NCBI RefSeq assembly: GCF_018069895.1 | Contig: NZ_JAGQDH010000020.1 | Location: 1 to 43,325 of the forward strand | Direction: 5' to 3' | DNA from: Roseovarius autotrophicus | GTDB lineage: Bacteria > Pseudomonadota > Alphaproteobacteria > Rhodobacterales > Rhodobacteraceae | Length of the DNA: 43,325 bases | Part shown: positions 32,312-41,418 of the stretch, piece by piece | How the letters are laid out: each line of letters opens with the position of its first letter | How positions within the stretch are numbered: position 1 is the first letter of the stretch | Position numbers and translations under genes: made by a program | Notes under the pieces: model-generated | What the model was told of the DNA's origin: nothing | The model's input: only the letters and a program-made list of their open reading frames with translations | The model's database searches: none

Positions 32312-33633
32312 CGAAGCCGCCCGAGAAATCGAAGGTCGTCCGCAAGCTGCGCTGTGCGGTCTACACCCGAAAATCCTCCGAGGAAGGGCTGGAACAGGAG
32401 TTCAACAGCCTCCACGCCCAGCGTGAGGCATGCGAGTCCTACATCGCCAGCCAGCGCTCCGAGGGCTGGGTGCTCGTCCGCGATCAGTATGACGACGGCG
32501 GCATCTCGGGCGGCACGCTGGAACGGCCCGGTCTGCAGCGGCTGCTGGAGGACATCGAGGACGGGCTGGTCGACGTGGTCGTGGTCTACAAGATCGACCG
32601 CCTCAGCCGCTCGCTGGCAGATTTCGCCAAGCTGGTCGAGGTGTTCGACCGGAACGGGGTGACCTTCGTCTCGGTGACGCAGTCGTTCAACACGACGACC
32701 TCCATGGGGCGGCTGACGCTGAACATCCTGCTGTCCTTCGCCCAGTTCGAGCGCGAGGTGACGGCCGAGCGCATTCGCGACAAGGTCGCCGCCAGCCGCA
32801 AGAAGGGCATGTGGATGGGCGGGGTGCCGCCCTACGGCTACCGCGTCGAGAACCGCAAGCTGGTCATCGACGACGAGAGCGCCGCGCAGGTGCGCTGGAT
32901 CTTCGCGCGCTTCCTCGAGATCGGGTCCTGCACGGAACTGGCGCGGGAGGTCGGCACGCGCGGCATCCGCACCCCGCGCGGCAACCGGATCGACAAGAAG
33001 TACATCTATCGGATGCTCAGCAACCGCGCCTACATCGGCGAGGCGGTCCACAAGGGCGACAGCTATCCAGGCGAGCACGACGCGATCATCGACCGCGAGA
33101 CGTGGGACCGCGTCCACGCCATCCTGCAGGAGAGCCCGCGCAAGCGCGCCGCGCGCACCCGGGCCGAGACGCCCGCGCTGCTGAAGGGGCTGCTGTTCGG
33201 CCCAGATGGCGCGGCCTTCTCGCCAACGCACACCCGCAAGGGCGGGAAACTCTATCGCTACTATGTCAGCCAGACGGTGCTGAAGCACGGGGCGGGAGCT
33301 TGTCCGGTCGGGCGAGTCCCAGCAGGCGAGATCGAGGCCGCCGTTATCGACCAACTCCGCGCCGTGTTCCGCCAGCCTGAGATCGTTGCAGGGACGTGGA
33401 AGGCGGCGCGCACCCACGCCGACGGCATCACCGAAGCCGACGCCCGTGCGGCCCTGCAGCAACTCGATCCACTTTGGGACGAGCTTTTCCCCGCCGAGCA
33501 GGCGCGTATCGTGGCGCTGATGGTCGAGCGCGTGGACATCGGCACGGATGGGCTCAACGTCCGGCTGCGCGTGGGCGGCCTTGGCAGCCTCGCGCGCGAG
33601 ATGCTGGCCGGCGGAATCGGAGAAGCCGCGTGA
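32308..33633 (+). CDS. Large serine recombinase (integrase/invertase type)
   Basis: 441 residues from ATG 32308, overlapping the DUF2924 stop. The catalytic domain is clear: AVYTRKSSEEG with nucleophile Ser23, VVVYKIDRLSRSLADFAKLV, and SFAQFEREVTAERIRDKVAA. Then a recombinase domain (RGIRTPRGNRIDKKYIYRML) and a shorter zinc-ribbon-like region near GACPVGRVPAGE without clear paired cysteines. At 441 residues it is slightly shorter than most phage integrases of this class. It would integrate or invert DNA at short att sites. A longer upstream reading is out of frame with the cassette. Confidence 0.92.
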   Translation: MTKPPEKSKVVRKLRCAVYTRKSSEEGLEQEFNSLHAQREACESYIASQRSEGWVLVRDQYDDGGISGGTLERPGLQRLLEDIEDGLVDVVVVYKIDRLSRSLADFAKLVEVFDRNGVTFVSVTQSFNTTTSMGRLTLNILLSFAQFEREVTAERIRDKVAASRKKGMWMGGVPPYGYRVENRKLVIDDESAAQVRWIFARFLEIGSCTELAREVGTRGIRTPRGNRIDKKYIYRMLSNRAYIGEAVHKGDSYPGEHDAIIDRETWDRVHAILQESPRKRAARTRAETPALLKGLLFGPDGAAFSPTHTRKGGKLYRYYVSQTVLKHGAGACPVGRVPAGEIEAAVIDQLRAVFRQPEIVAGTWKAARTHADGITEADARAALQQLDPLWDELFPAEQARIVALMVERVDIGTDGLNVRLRVGGLGSLAREMLAGGIGEAA

Positions 33634-34028
33634 CCCGCGGGGCTCCGATCCCCGACACGGTGACGCTGCATGTCCCGTTCCGCCTCGTGAAGCGCGGCGG
33701 GCGTAAGGAGACGCAGTTGCCGGAAGGCGCCGCTCCGCCGCACCGGAAGGACAGCGCCCTCGTCAAGGCGCTGGCGCGCGCGTTTAGATGGAAGCGCATG
33801 CTGGAGTCCGGCGAGTTCACCACCATCGCGGAGCTTGCCGAGCGCGAGGTGATCACCTCCTCCTACATGACCCGCGTGCTGCGTCTGACGCTTCTCGCGC
33901 CGGATATCGTCGAGGCGATCCTTGACGGAAAGCAGGGGCCGGAGGTCACGCTGGCGCGAGTGATGGAGTCGGTCCCAGCCGAGTGGTCAGCAAAATTCTT
34001 AAAAACCCCTGATATGTCAGACCTTTAG
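33630..34028 (+). CDS. Small putative DNA-binding protein of recombinase cassette
   Basis: 132 residues from GTG 33630, overlapping the recombinase TGA (GTGA). It begins VTRGAPIPDTVTLHVPFR and has a helix-turn-helix-like middle: ARAFRWKRMLESGEFTTIAE, LAEREVITSSYMTRVLRLTL, then LAPDIVEAILDGKQGPEVTL. This resembles the winged-helix partners that follow serine recombinases and could be a recombination directionality factor or regulator. Its stop marks the end of the coupled cassette. Confidence 0.65.
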   Translation: MTRGAPIPDTVTLHVPFRLVKRGGRKETQLPEGAAPPHRKDSALVKALARAFRWKRMLESGEFTTIAELAEREVITSSYMTRVLRLTLLAPDIVEAILDGKQGPEVTLARVMESVPAEWSAKFLKTPDMSDL

Positions 34029-34095
34029 ACCCAAGTGAGGGATGTTCTGCTTGATACACCACAGGCGCTTTTCGGGTGAACGCGACGGCAGAACG

Positions 34096-34124
34096 TTGCA
34101 TGAACATCGGCCGTCGTCTAGTGT
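34096..34124 (+). promoter_or_regulatory. Weak candidate promoter for the defence operon
   Basis: TTGCAT at 34096 and TAGTGT at 34119 are 17 bases apart, a poor but spaced match to sigma-70 boxes. TGCATG occurs twice nearby (about 34097 and 34126), which could mark a ribbon-helix-helix operator. The noncoding stretch 34029-34227 holds nothing else I can support. Confidence 0.25.
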
Positions 34125-34227
34125 ATGCATGCAATTCAGACGTCGAAGCTGGACGAATCCTCCAGTCTGGGGTTGAAGGTAATGCTAATTTGGTGAATGA
34201 TGGTGCACAAAACAGGCCTTCAGGAAC

Positions 34228-34434
34228 ATGCCCCGACCCAAAAGTAAGAAGGACGCTGTCCGCTTCACAGTGAGCTTGGACCCTCAGCTCCACGCGAAGT
34301 TGGTGCGCATAGCAGAGAGCAACGATCTCTCGTTGTCATGGGCTGTGCGCCGCGCAGTAGCCGAGTTCGTGGAGCGGCAAGACGAAACCAAGCAGGCCGA
34401 GCTGCCCTTCTCGCAGTCGGCTCCGAAGGACTGA
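34228..34434 (+). CDS. Ribbon-helix-helix protein, probable operon regulator
   Basis: 68 residues, starting MPRPKSKKDAVRFTVSLD. A short strand (VRFTVSLDPQL) followed by two helices (HAKLVRIAESNDLSLSWAVR, RAVAEFVERQ) fits an RHH/CopG DNA-binding fold, which acts as a dimer or higher oligomer. It is the first gene of the rightward island and its stop is 1 base before the desulfurase ATG, so it probably autoregulates that operon. DndB-type systems have a different repressor, so this would be an extra layer. Confidence 0.75.
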   Translation: MPRPKSKKDAVRFTVSLDPQLHAKLVRIAESNDLSLSWAVRRAVAEFVERQDETKQAELPFSQSAPKD

Positions 34435-34435
34435 G

Positions 34436-35596
34436 ATGAGCATTAGAAAACCGATATATCTGGATTATCAAGCAACTACGCCGCTTGATCCAGAAGTGCG
34501 CACCGCAATGCTGCCCTTCCTTGATGACCGGTTCGGCAACCCGCATTCTGAGCACCGGTTTGGCTGGGAGGCTGCCGGGGCAGTGGAAGATGCTCGCCGC
34601 GCCGTGGCTGACCTTATCGGTGCCGCACCTGGCGAGATCATTCTCACTGCAGGCGCAACTGAGGCAAATAACCTCAGCGTGATGGGCGTCGCGCAGCGTA
34701 CGAAGCGCCGGCATATTCTGGTGTCCGCCATTGAGCATAAATGCGTGCTTGCTCCGGCCGCGGCCCTCTCGAAACAGGGCTTTGAAGTTCAGATAATCCC
34801 CGTCGACGCGGATGGGATCATCGATCTGGAGCGTTTGGCGCAGCTGATCCGGCCCGACACGGCTTTAGTCTCTGTGATGGCAGCCAATAATGAAATTGGC
34901 ACGCTGCAGCCTTTGGAGGAGATAAGCGCGCTCTGCTCCGAAATGGGAGCCCTTTTCCACAGTGACGCTGCGCAGCTCGCGGGAAAGCAGCCGCTTGATG
35001 TGCTCGCCCTCAACATCGATCTAGTCAGCCTGTCAGCGCATAAATTCTATGGACCGAAGGGTATCGGCGCGCTCTACATCGCCAGCAATGCGCGTTCACG
35101 GATTGCTCCAATCATGTATGGCGGCGGTCAGCAGGACGGGATGCGACCCGGCACACTTGCACCGATGCTCTGTGCGGGCCTTGCGGCCGCCGCGGAGAAG
35201 GCGCTTGTCCAGCATGATATAGATGAGCAGCATTCGATAGCACTCAGGGCGCGGTTGCTAACCCACCTGCGCGAAAGGATCCCCAGTGTTCGGGTCAATG
35301 GCTCAGAAGAGAGTAGCCTCAGTGGCTGTCTAAATATTCGCATTCCCGGCATCGACGCTCATGCTTTGCTGATGATGTTGCAGGCAGACCTTGCCGCATC
35401 AGTGGGATCTGCCTGCAATGCTGGCCTGATCGAGCCCTCGTATGTGCTCGGCGCGATTGGCCTTACACCCGACGAGGCCCGCGCGTCACTGCGCCTCGGC
35501 TTCGGGCGCTTCACCACACTCGATGATATTGATCAGGCGGTAGAGCTGATCTGCGAAAAGGCAATCCGCCTGTCTCACGCCGTCGCTGCGGAGTAA
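34436..35596 (+). CDS. Cysteine desulfurase (IscS/NifS/DndA-like)
   Basis: 386 residues. A class V PLP enzyme: HKCV near 101-104 with His101, NNEIGT at 151-156, HSDAAQ at 175-180, PLP lysine Lys203 in LSAHKFYGPKG, and catalytic Cys327 in GSACNAG followed by LIEPSYVLGAIGL. It takes sulfur from cysteine as a persulfide on Cys327. In DNA phosphorothioation the DndA/SspA enzyme passes it to DndC. Here it is adjacent to a DUF4007-ATPase-DndC-like trio, suggesting a sulfur donor role in the same pathway. It could instead be a housekeeping-like paralogue. Confidence 0.88.
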   Translation: MSIRKPIYLDYQATTPLDPEVRTAMLPFLDDRFGNPHSEHRFGWEAAGAVEDARRAVADLIGAAPGEIILTAGATEANNLSVMGVAQRTKRRHILVSAIEHKCVLAPAAALSKQGFEVQIIPVDADGIIDLERLAQLIRPDTALVSVMAANNEIGTLQPLEEISALCSEMGALFHSDAAQLAGKQPLDVLALNIDLVSLSAHKFYGPKGIGALYIASNARSRIAPIMYGGGQQDGMRPGTLAPMLCAGLAAAAEKALVQHDIDEQHSIALRARLLTHLRERIPSVRVNGSEESSLSGCLNIRIPGIDAHALLMMLQADLAASVGSACNAGLIEPSYVLGAIGLTPDEARASLRLGFGRFTTLDDIDQAVELICEKAIRLSHAVAAE

Positions 35597-35603
35597 GACG
35601 AAG

Positions 35604-35678
35604 ATGGATCGCCAAACCCTCGCAAAACTCCTTCTGCCTCACAGACTGGATGCCACGTCCAGGAGGAGCATTTCATGA
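35604..35678 (+). CDS. 24-codon leader ORF before DUF4007 gene
   Basis: Reads MDRQTLAKLLLPHRLDATSR and on to a TGA that overlaps the DUF4007 ATG (ATGA). GGAG lies about 9 bases upstream of its ATG, and its own codons include the strong AGGAGGAG site of the DUF4007 gene. It could be a leader for translational coupling or just chance; there is no homology I recognise. Confidence 0.3.
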   Translation: MDRQTLAKLLLPHRLDATSRRSIS

Positions 35679-36637
35679 TCAGAGGTCCACTCGCCAACCC
35701 TGCTTTCCGGGCCCAGTTCTCTGGCCATGAAACCTTCCCGCTTCGCCATCTCTGGCTGAAGAAGGCTTACGATCAGGTTGCCGCTTCCAAGGGCGGCGTC
35801 GCGCCAAAATCTCTGTTCAACGATGCTGAGGCCATTGTTACCTTCGGGGTTGGCAAGAATATGGTCGGCGCTATCCGCCATTGGGCGCTAACCTGCGGAA
35901 TCTTGAAGGAAGACGGCGATGTCTTCCGCACCACGAATATTGGCGATTATCTGTTTTCCGATGAAACCGGCGTCGATCCGTTTCTCGAGGCTCCCGCAAC
36001 GCTATGGCTGCTCCATTGGATGATGGCGGGTACGCCTGAGCGGTGCACGACATGGTTCTACGTCTTCAATCACCTCACCGTTCAGACCTTCGACCACGAC
36101 GCGATTGCAGCGCCGCTCCGCGACTATCGCGATCAGCAGAATGCGCGCTTGAAAAACAAGATCCGAGCATCTGATGCGACCATCAAGCGGGACGTCGAGT
36201 GTTTCTTGCGCAGCTATGTGCCAACCCGTCAGGGAAAGTTCAGCGATGATCTTTTTGAGCCGGCCTTGGTGCCACTTGGACTGATCCGGGCAGTGAGCAG
36301 CAAATCCTACCAGTTCCGGCGCGGGGCTAAGCCGACCCTGCCAGATGGCGTCTTCCTTTATGCGCTTCACGAGTTTTGGATGCGGCATGCGCCAGACCAG
36401 CAAACGCTTTCGGTCGAGGCGTTGACTTTCGAGCCAGGCTCGCCTGGGCGTGTTTTTAAGCTTGATGAGGATGCGTTGGTCGAGCGCTTGGCGCGCATCG
36501 AGGAAAGCTCGGCCCGAGCTTACCTCTGGTCCGACACGGCCGGGGTCCGAAACGTCGCGCGCCGCTCCCACAACCCTGATCCCATGATGTTCCTGGCCTC
36601 CGCCTACGAGACCGCCACGCAGAGGAGCGCCGCATGA
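35675..36637 (+). CDS. DUF4007 family protein of defence module
   Basis: 320 residues, starting MIRGPLANPAFRAQFSGH. The family N-terminus is clear: FSGHETFPLRHLWLKKAYDQ, then GVGKNMVGAIRHWALTCGIL. The protein is largely helical with winged-helix-like parts and no catalytic motif. My recollection is that DUF4007 genes recur next to DndC-like PAPS reductases and large ATPases in defence islands; the function is unproven. Strong AGGAGGAG precedes the ATG and the stop overlaps the ATPase ATG, so the two products are probably made in fixed ratio and may form a complex that reads DNA. Confidence 0.85.
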   Translation: MIRGPLANPAFRAQFSGHETFPLRHLWLKKAYDQVAASKGGVAPKSLFNDAEAIVTFGVGKNMVGAIRHWALTCGILKEDGDVFRTTNIGDYLFSDETGVDPFLEAPATLWLLHWMMAGTPERCTTWFYVFNHLTVQTFDHDAIAAPLRDYRDQQNARLKNKIRASDATIKRDVECFLRSYVPTRQGKFSDDLFEPALVPLGLIRAVSSKSYQFRRGAKPTLPDGVFLYALHEFWMRHAPDQQTLSVEALTFEPGSPGRVFKLDEDALVERLARIEESSARAYLWSDTAGVRNVARRSHNPDPMMFLASAYETATQRSAA

Positions 36638-39600
36638 GCAAGCTGTCCGACATCGTAACAGTTTCTCGCCGGTTCCAGCGTTCGGTCCGGCTCGACACAG
36701 ATCACGCAATCGATGGCGCCTTGCAGGGTTATGTGTGCCATGGCTCCAGCCGGCAGGCGATGGAGACTATGGCGCGACTATTCCAGGAAACCGGCCAGCG
36801 TGCCTTCACCTGGACCGGTCCCTATGGTGGCGGCAAGTCGAGCCTGGCGCTGTTGCTCTGCCAAATACTCGGCGGCAGCTTCCAGCAGAACCAAGACGGC
36901 CTCGAGCTACTTGGAGATATCCCCTGCTTTCATGACGCCTTCCCGCAGGAGGAAGAACCGTGGCTTGTCGTGCCCCTCGTTGGACGCCGCGCTGATCCAG
37001 TATCTGATCTTCGCGGGGCCTTGGCGGATGCCGTAGCAAAGGAGGCTAAGCCAGCGCGCACCAAGCGCCGCCAGATTGATCCGGCAGGTCGGGATGTAAT
37101 CGAACGACTCGTAAAGGAAGCCTCTGCACGGCCAAACGCTGGCGTGCTGCTCGTCATTGATGAACTCGGCAAATACCTCGAAGCAGCGGCTGACGGCACT
37201 GCTGACATACACTTCTTTCAAGATCTTGCTGAGGCTGCCGCGCGCTGCGAGGGTCGGCTGCTGATCGTTGGCGTCCTGCACCAATCCTTCGACCAGTATG
37301 CGCGCCGTTTCGGTGCCGAGATGCAGGAAGACTGGGCTAAGATTCAGGGCCGCTATGTGGATATCCCGATTGTCACTGCGACTGATGAGGTGCTCGATCT
37401 GATTGGCCGCGCCCTGATCCATTCGGATGAGGTTGAGGTCCCCGCCACTATCATCGAGACTGTGGCCGGCGCCATTCGCCGACGCAGACCTGGTAGCCCT
37501 GAGGATCTTTCCACGCGCTTGGCTGCCTGCTGGCCGCTGCATCCAGTCACGGCGTCGTTGATCGGCCCCTTGTCGCGCCGGCGCTTCGGCCAGAACGAGC
37601 GCAGCGTGTTCGGCTTCCTCAATTCTGCCGAACCGGGCGGGTTTCAGGAATTCCTGAAAACTCATGAGGCCGGCGGGACGCTCTATGAACCGTCACAGCT
37701 TTGGGACTATCTTCGGGCGAACCTAGAGCCAGCCATCCTGGCCTCGCCGGATTCCCATCGCTGGTCGCAGGCGGTCGAAGCACTCCAGCGCTGCGAGCAC
37801 CGGGGTGGGCCACTGCATCTGAAACTGGCCAAGAGCATTGCGGTAATCGAACTATTCCATGGCGGCAGCGGCGTCCTTCCAGAGCGCAGCATACTCGAAA
37901 GTTGCGCGCCGGAGGCCACATCTGAGGAAATTGATCAGGCGCTACAGCAGCTTCAGGATTGGTCTGTTGCGGCGTTCAGGGGCCATCTAAATGCTTTCGC
38001 TCTATTTGCCGGCAGTGACTTCGACATCGAGACTGCTCTGAGTGAAGCACAGGCACAGCTCGGAGAACTCAACCTGGATCGGTTGTCAGCCTTCGCTGAT
38101 TTGCAGCCGGTCCTTGCCAAGAAGCATTACTTCACCACGGGCACTCTGCGTTGGTTCACGACGGCGCTCACCTCGCCGCAGGCCGCGCCGAAACTGGTTG
38201 AACGTTATCAGCCGACCAATGGGGCTGCAGGCCAGTTTCTCTTGGTGATCCCCGATGATGTGGTGCCAGTCGCCCAGCTGGCGCAGAGCTGCTGTGACGC
38301 GTCCCTCAGAGCGGGCTGCTATCCTGTGGCAATCGGCGTGCCTCCCAATGCGCAGCATATCCGTCGAGCTGGCTCGGCCCTGTTGGCTTTGGAGGCCATT
38401 CGCCAAGGGCACCCGGCGTTAGAGGGCGATGCGGTTGCGCGCCGTGAGGTCGAGGCTCGGCTTGCCGTGGTCAGCGCAGAGTTAGAGGACACCCTCCGCC
38501 GAGGCTTTGTTGAAGCGACCTGGTATGTGCGCGGTGCTAGCTACGAGGCCGGTACCACCAAAGCGATCGCACAGATCGCCTCAACCCTGGCGGACGAAAC
38601 TTTTCCTCTGACTCCGCATATCCGCAGTGAGCTGGTGAACCGCGAGCAGCCCTCCAGCAACAGCCAAGCCGCCGTACGTGCGCTGTTGCATGCCATGGTC
38701 AATCACTCGGACGAGGATGATCTTGGCATGGAAGGGTTCCCGGCTGAGATGGGTCTCTATCGCAGCGTCCTCAAAGCCAACGGACTGCACCGCAAATACA
38801 ACAGTGCCTTCGACTTCCGTGCACCGACCAAGGCAACCGGTCAGAGCCTAATCCCCATGTGGGATGCAGCCAAGGAGCATGCCCAGAATAGGGATGGCGA
38901 GTTCCCCTTGTTGGACGTCTATAGCCTATGGCAGCAGCCGCCGTTTGGGGTGCGCTCTGGCTTGCTGCCTTTGCTCGCCGCCGCCTTTGTCCTAGCCCAT
39001 CGCTCTTCAATGGCTGTCTATGTCGAGGGCATCTTCCAGCCTGAGATCAATGACTACGTGATTGATCGGTTGCTGCAGGACCCGCGCGATTTGTCCCTCC
39101 GGCATGTTGATCCCAAGACGGATGGAAAAGCTCTGCTCAAAGCACTCAGTGCAGAAATAGAAACCGTGATGGGACGTGCGCCCGAGTCCAAACCTTTGGA
39201 TATCGCACAAGCCTTGGTGGAGTTTGTGATGCGCTTGCCGGACTGGACCCGGCGCACGTCCTCTCTATCCAAGGAATCCCAGGAGCTGTGCCGGATCATG
39301 CGCGCTGCCAATGATCCTCACCGCACCATCTTCGTCGATCTTGTGCAGTTAAGCGGCCGCGACACTCCGGCAGCGATAGCGGGTGAAATCGGCGGGATGC
39401 TGCGTGAGCTGCATCAAGCGTACGAAGCCATGCTGACCCGCCTAAGGGACAAGATGCTGGATGCGCTTGGCCATGATGGCAGCCTGCTAAAGGAGCTGCA
39501 GCGCCGCGCTGAGACAATCAAGGGGATCTCAGGTGATCTTCGCTTGGACGCGTTTGCCTCACGCCTTCAGAGCTTCTCAGGCACCCTTCCAGATATGGAA

Positions 39601-39975
39601 TCCTTGGCCGGATTGCTCGTCAGCAAACCGCCCCGCAATTGGAGTGATCTGGAGCCCAGCCGGGCGGCGATGGAAGCCGGCCAGCTCGCTCTGGCATTCC
39701 GCCAAGCCGAAATGCTGGCGAAAGTCCAGGGGCGCGATCCAAGCCGTCATGCCCTTGGGGTGGTGGTCGGTACGGGTGAACATGGCAAGACGGCGCTTTG
39801 GGCTGTTGAGTTATCTGCCAAAGAGCAAGACGCCGCCAAGGCGATCGCGGAAAGCCTGCAGGATATCTTTGCCCAAGCCGGCGTAAGTGACGCTGTGGCG
39901 CTCGCCGCTCTGGCAGAGGCTGGCATGCAGCGCATGAGCGATCCCAATGACGAAACAAGGAGCCAAGCCGTATGA
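36634..39975 (+). CDS. Large P-loop ATPase of defence module
   Basis: 1113 residues. Walker A GPYGGGKSS at 62-70, Walker B VLLVIDELGKY at 171-181, and a sensor-like LLIVGVLHQSFDQYARRFG at 209-227. The rest is a long helical region with no nuclease motif I can recognise. It is reminiscent of BrxC/PglY-type ATPases of BREX systems in scale and motif style, but clear homology cannot be shown here. It likely binds DNA and provides energy for recognition or remodelling. It overlaps both neighbours by ATGA, so it belongs to one translational unit with DUF4007 and DndC-like genes. Confidence 0.85.
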   Translation: MSKLSDIVTVSRRFQRSVRLDTDHAIDGALQGYVCHGSSRQAMETMARLFQETGQRAFTWTGPYGGGKSSLALLLCQILGGSFQQNQDGLELLGDIPCFHDAFPQEEEPWLVVPLVGRRADPVSDLRGALADAVAKEAKPARTKRRQIDPAGRDVIERLVKEASARPNAGVLLVIDELGKYLEAAADGTADIHFFQDLAEAAARCEGRLLIVGVLHQSFDQYARRFGAEMQEDWAKIQGRYVDIPIVTATDEVLDLIGRALIHSDEVEVPATIIETVAGAIRRRRPGSPEDLSTRLAACWPLHPVTASLIGPLSRRRFGQNERSVFGFLNSAEPGGFQEFLKTHEAGGTLYEPSQLWDYLRANLEPAILASPDSHRWSQAVEALQRCEHRGGPLHLKLAKSIAVIELFHGGSGVLPERSILESCAPEATSEEIDQALQQLQDWSVAAFRGHLNAFALFAGSDFDIETALSEAQAQLGELNLDRLSAFADLQPVLAKKHYFTTGTLRWFTTALTSPQAAPKLVERYQPTNGAAGQFLLVIPDDVVPVAQLAQSCCDASLRAGCYPVAIGVPPNAQHIRRAGSALLALEAIRQGHPALEGDAVARREVEARLAVVSAELEDTLRRGFVEATWYVRGASYEAGTTKAIAQIASTLADETFPLTPHIRSELVNREQPSSNSQAAVRALLHAMVNHSDEDDLGMEGFPAEMGLYRSVLKANGLHRKYNSAFDFRAPTKATGQSLIPMWDAAKEHAQNRDGEFPLLDVYSLWQQPPFGVRSGLLPLLAAAFVLAHRSSMAVYVEGIFQPEINDYVIDRLLQDPRDLSLRHVDPKTDGKALLKALSAEIETVMGRAPESKPLDIAQALVEFVMRLPDWTRRTSSLSKESQELCRIMRAANDPHRTIFVDLVQLSGRDTPAAIAGEIGGMLRELHQAYEAMLTRLRDKMLDALGHDGSLLKELQRRAETIKGISGDLRLDAFASRLQSFSGTLPDMESLAGLLVSKPPRNWSDLEPSRAAMEAGQLALAFRQAEMLAKVQGRDPSRHALGVVVGTGEHGKTALWAVELSAKEQDAAKAIAESLQDIFAQAGVSDAVALAALAEAGMQRMSDPNDETRSQAV

Positions 39976-40811
39976 GTGTGCGCCATGTTCTGGGCTTGTC
40001 TGGCGGGCGTGACAGCGCGGCGTTGGCTGTGTTTATGCGCCAAACCTACCCGGACCTGCCGATCGAGTATTTCTTCACCGACACGGGTAAGGAGTTGCCA
40101 GAGGTCTACGAATTCTTAGGGCGCTTGGAGGGCTTTCTCGGACGACCTATTGCGTATCTCAATCCCGACCGGGACTTCGATTTTTGGCTCAAGGAGTATG
40201 GTAACTTCCTCCCTTCTCCGCGCACACGTTGGTGCACACGCCAGCTTAAGCTGCGTCCCTTCGAGAAATGGGTGAAGAGCGACCTCGACGCCGGAATTGA
40301 AATCATCAGCTATGTCGCGATCCGAGCAGATGAGCCTGCACGCACAGGTATGCTAGCCACCCATCCCAATTTGAAGATTACCCTTCCGTTGCGCGAACAT
40401 GGCCTCGACAAAGCAGCTGTGGTCGAGTTGCTGGAATCGTCAGGCCTTGGCCTTCCCACCTATTATGACTGGCGCTCCCGTAGTGGCTGCACCTTCTGCT
40501 TTTATCAGCAAAAGATCGAATGGGTGCGACTGAAACGGACCCATCCAGAGGCCTTCGAAGAGGCCAAGGCATACGAAAAGACGGCACTTGAACATGGCTC
40601 GCCGTTTACCTGGAGCGACCGGGAGTCTCTCTCTGAACTAGAGCAGCCGAAGCGCATCAAGCAAATCGAAGAGGATTACGAACGGCGCCTCGCGCGCGCG
40701 AAAGCACGTCGGCCAAAGAACCCACTGCGCGCCAATCTCAGTGAGGTCGAGATTGACGAAGCCTACGGCACGGCAGAGGTCGCGGCTTCATGTGTTATTT
40801 GTCACAAGTAG
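39972..40811 (+). CDS. PAPS-reductase-fold sulfurtransferase (DndC-like)
   Basis: 279 residues. PP-loop motif GLSGGRDS at 8-15 binds ATP, then FFTDTGKELPEVYEFL, and a Cys in RWCTRQLKLRPFEKW (Cys88). Further Cys pairs are SGCTFC (Cys173, Cys176) and SCVICHK (Cys274, Cys277). Four or five cysteines fit the iron-sulfur cluster of DndC, which inserts sulfur into the DNA backbone. CysH-like sulfate assimilation is a less likely alternative because the gene is coupled to the ATPase and DUF4007 genes rather than to cys genes. Confidence 0.85.
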   Translation: MSVRHVLGLSGGRDSAALAVFMRQTYPDLPIEYFFTDTGKELPEVYEFLGRLEGFLGRPIAYLNPDRDFDFWLKEYGNFLPSPRTRWCTRQLKLRPFEKWVKSDLDAGIEIISYVAIRADEPARTGMLATHPNLKITLPLREHGLDKAAVVELLESSGLGLPTYYDWRSRSGCTFCFYQQKIEWVRLKRTHPEAFEEAKAYEKTALEHGSPFTWSDRESLSELEQPKRIKQIEEDYERRLARAKARRPKNPLRANLSEVEIDEAYGTAEVAASCVICHK

Positions 40812-40820
40812 GCTAGCAAC

Positions 40821-41402
40821 ATGAATGGCACCGAGTACTCCACTCGTTTAAAGAGTATTCTAGCGTTAAATCGGAACCGGTCAATCAAGCGATTGGTCAG
40901 TGAAATTCCCATCCAGGCGCTGATAGACGAAGAATTCTGTATACAGGTGAGCTCCGCGATGAATGGCGGCTCGCAAAAATGGCAGAAACTTCGCGCCAAT
41001 CCTGATGTTGGCCAGATGCTACCAGACAGGCACGGGATCTATATGTTCTGTTGGGAGCCACCGCTCGCGTTTCAAACGGAGGCCGGTGAGAACCGTTTTG
41101 ACTGGTGTCTTTATGTAGGAAAAGCGTTCGATACCACCATACGGAAACGATTCGAGGGCGAGTACAAAAAGTACATAATGGGCGACCCGCGGCTCCTGTA
41201 CGAAACGAAAGAAAATATGACGAGAGAGCAGAGACTATCGAAATACCTCTGTCTTCAGCCATTAAGTATTTGGTTTCTTGTGGTTGATGACAAGCTCTCA
41301 ATCCCAGACCTAGAAGACAAACTTATTGATCTTCTAAATCCACCCCTAAACAAGCAGAAATCAATTCGAGGTCGGTACCTCGAGGCAGAAACTGCGTTCT
41401 AG
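40821..41402 (+). CDS. GIY-YIG nuclease-like protein
   Basis: 193 residues, starting MNGTEYSTRLKSILALNR. GIY at 72-74 (HGIYMFCW), YVG at 98-100 (CLYVGKAF), Arg near 108-110 (TTIRKRFEGE), Glu165 in DLEDKL and Asn173 in LLNPPLNKQ match the GIY-YIG catalytic set. Such domains cut DNA with one metal ion. GC content drops here compared with the preceding gene. It may be the restriction effector of the module or a repair nuclease. It starts 9 bases after the DndC-like stop; AGTAGG is a weak ribosome binding site. Confidence 0.75.
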   Translation: MNGTEYSTRLKSILALNRNRSIKRLVSEIPIQALIDEEFCIQVSSAMNGGSQKWQKLRANPDVGQMLPDRHGIYMFCWEPPLAFQTEAGENRFDWCLYVGKAFDTTIRKRFEGEYKKYIMGDPRLLYETKENMTREQRLSKYLCLQPLSIWFLVVDDKLSIPDLEDKLIDLLNPPLNKQKSIRGRYLEAETAF

Positions 41403-41418
41403 ATCGAAAGGAGCACTC

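Noticed and set aside
32017..33462. 481-codon open frame on the minus strand
   Set aside because: Antisense to the serine recombinase with catalytic motifs intact on the plus strand.
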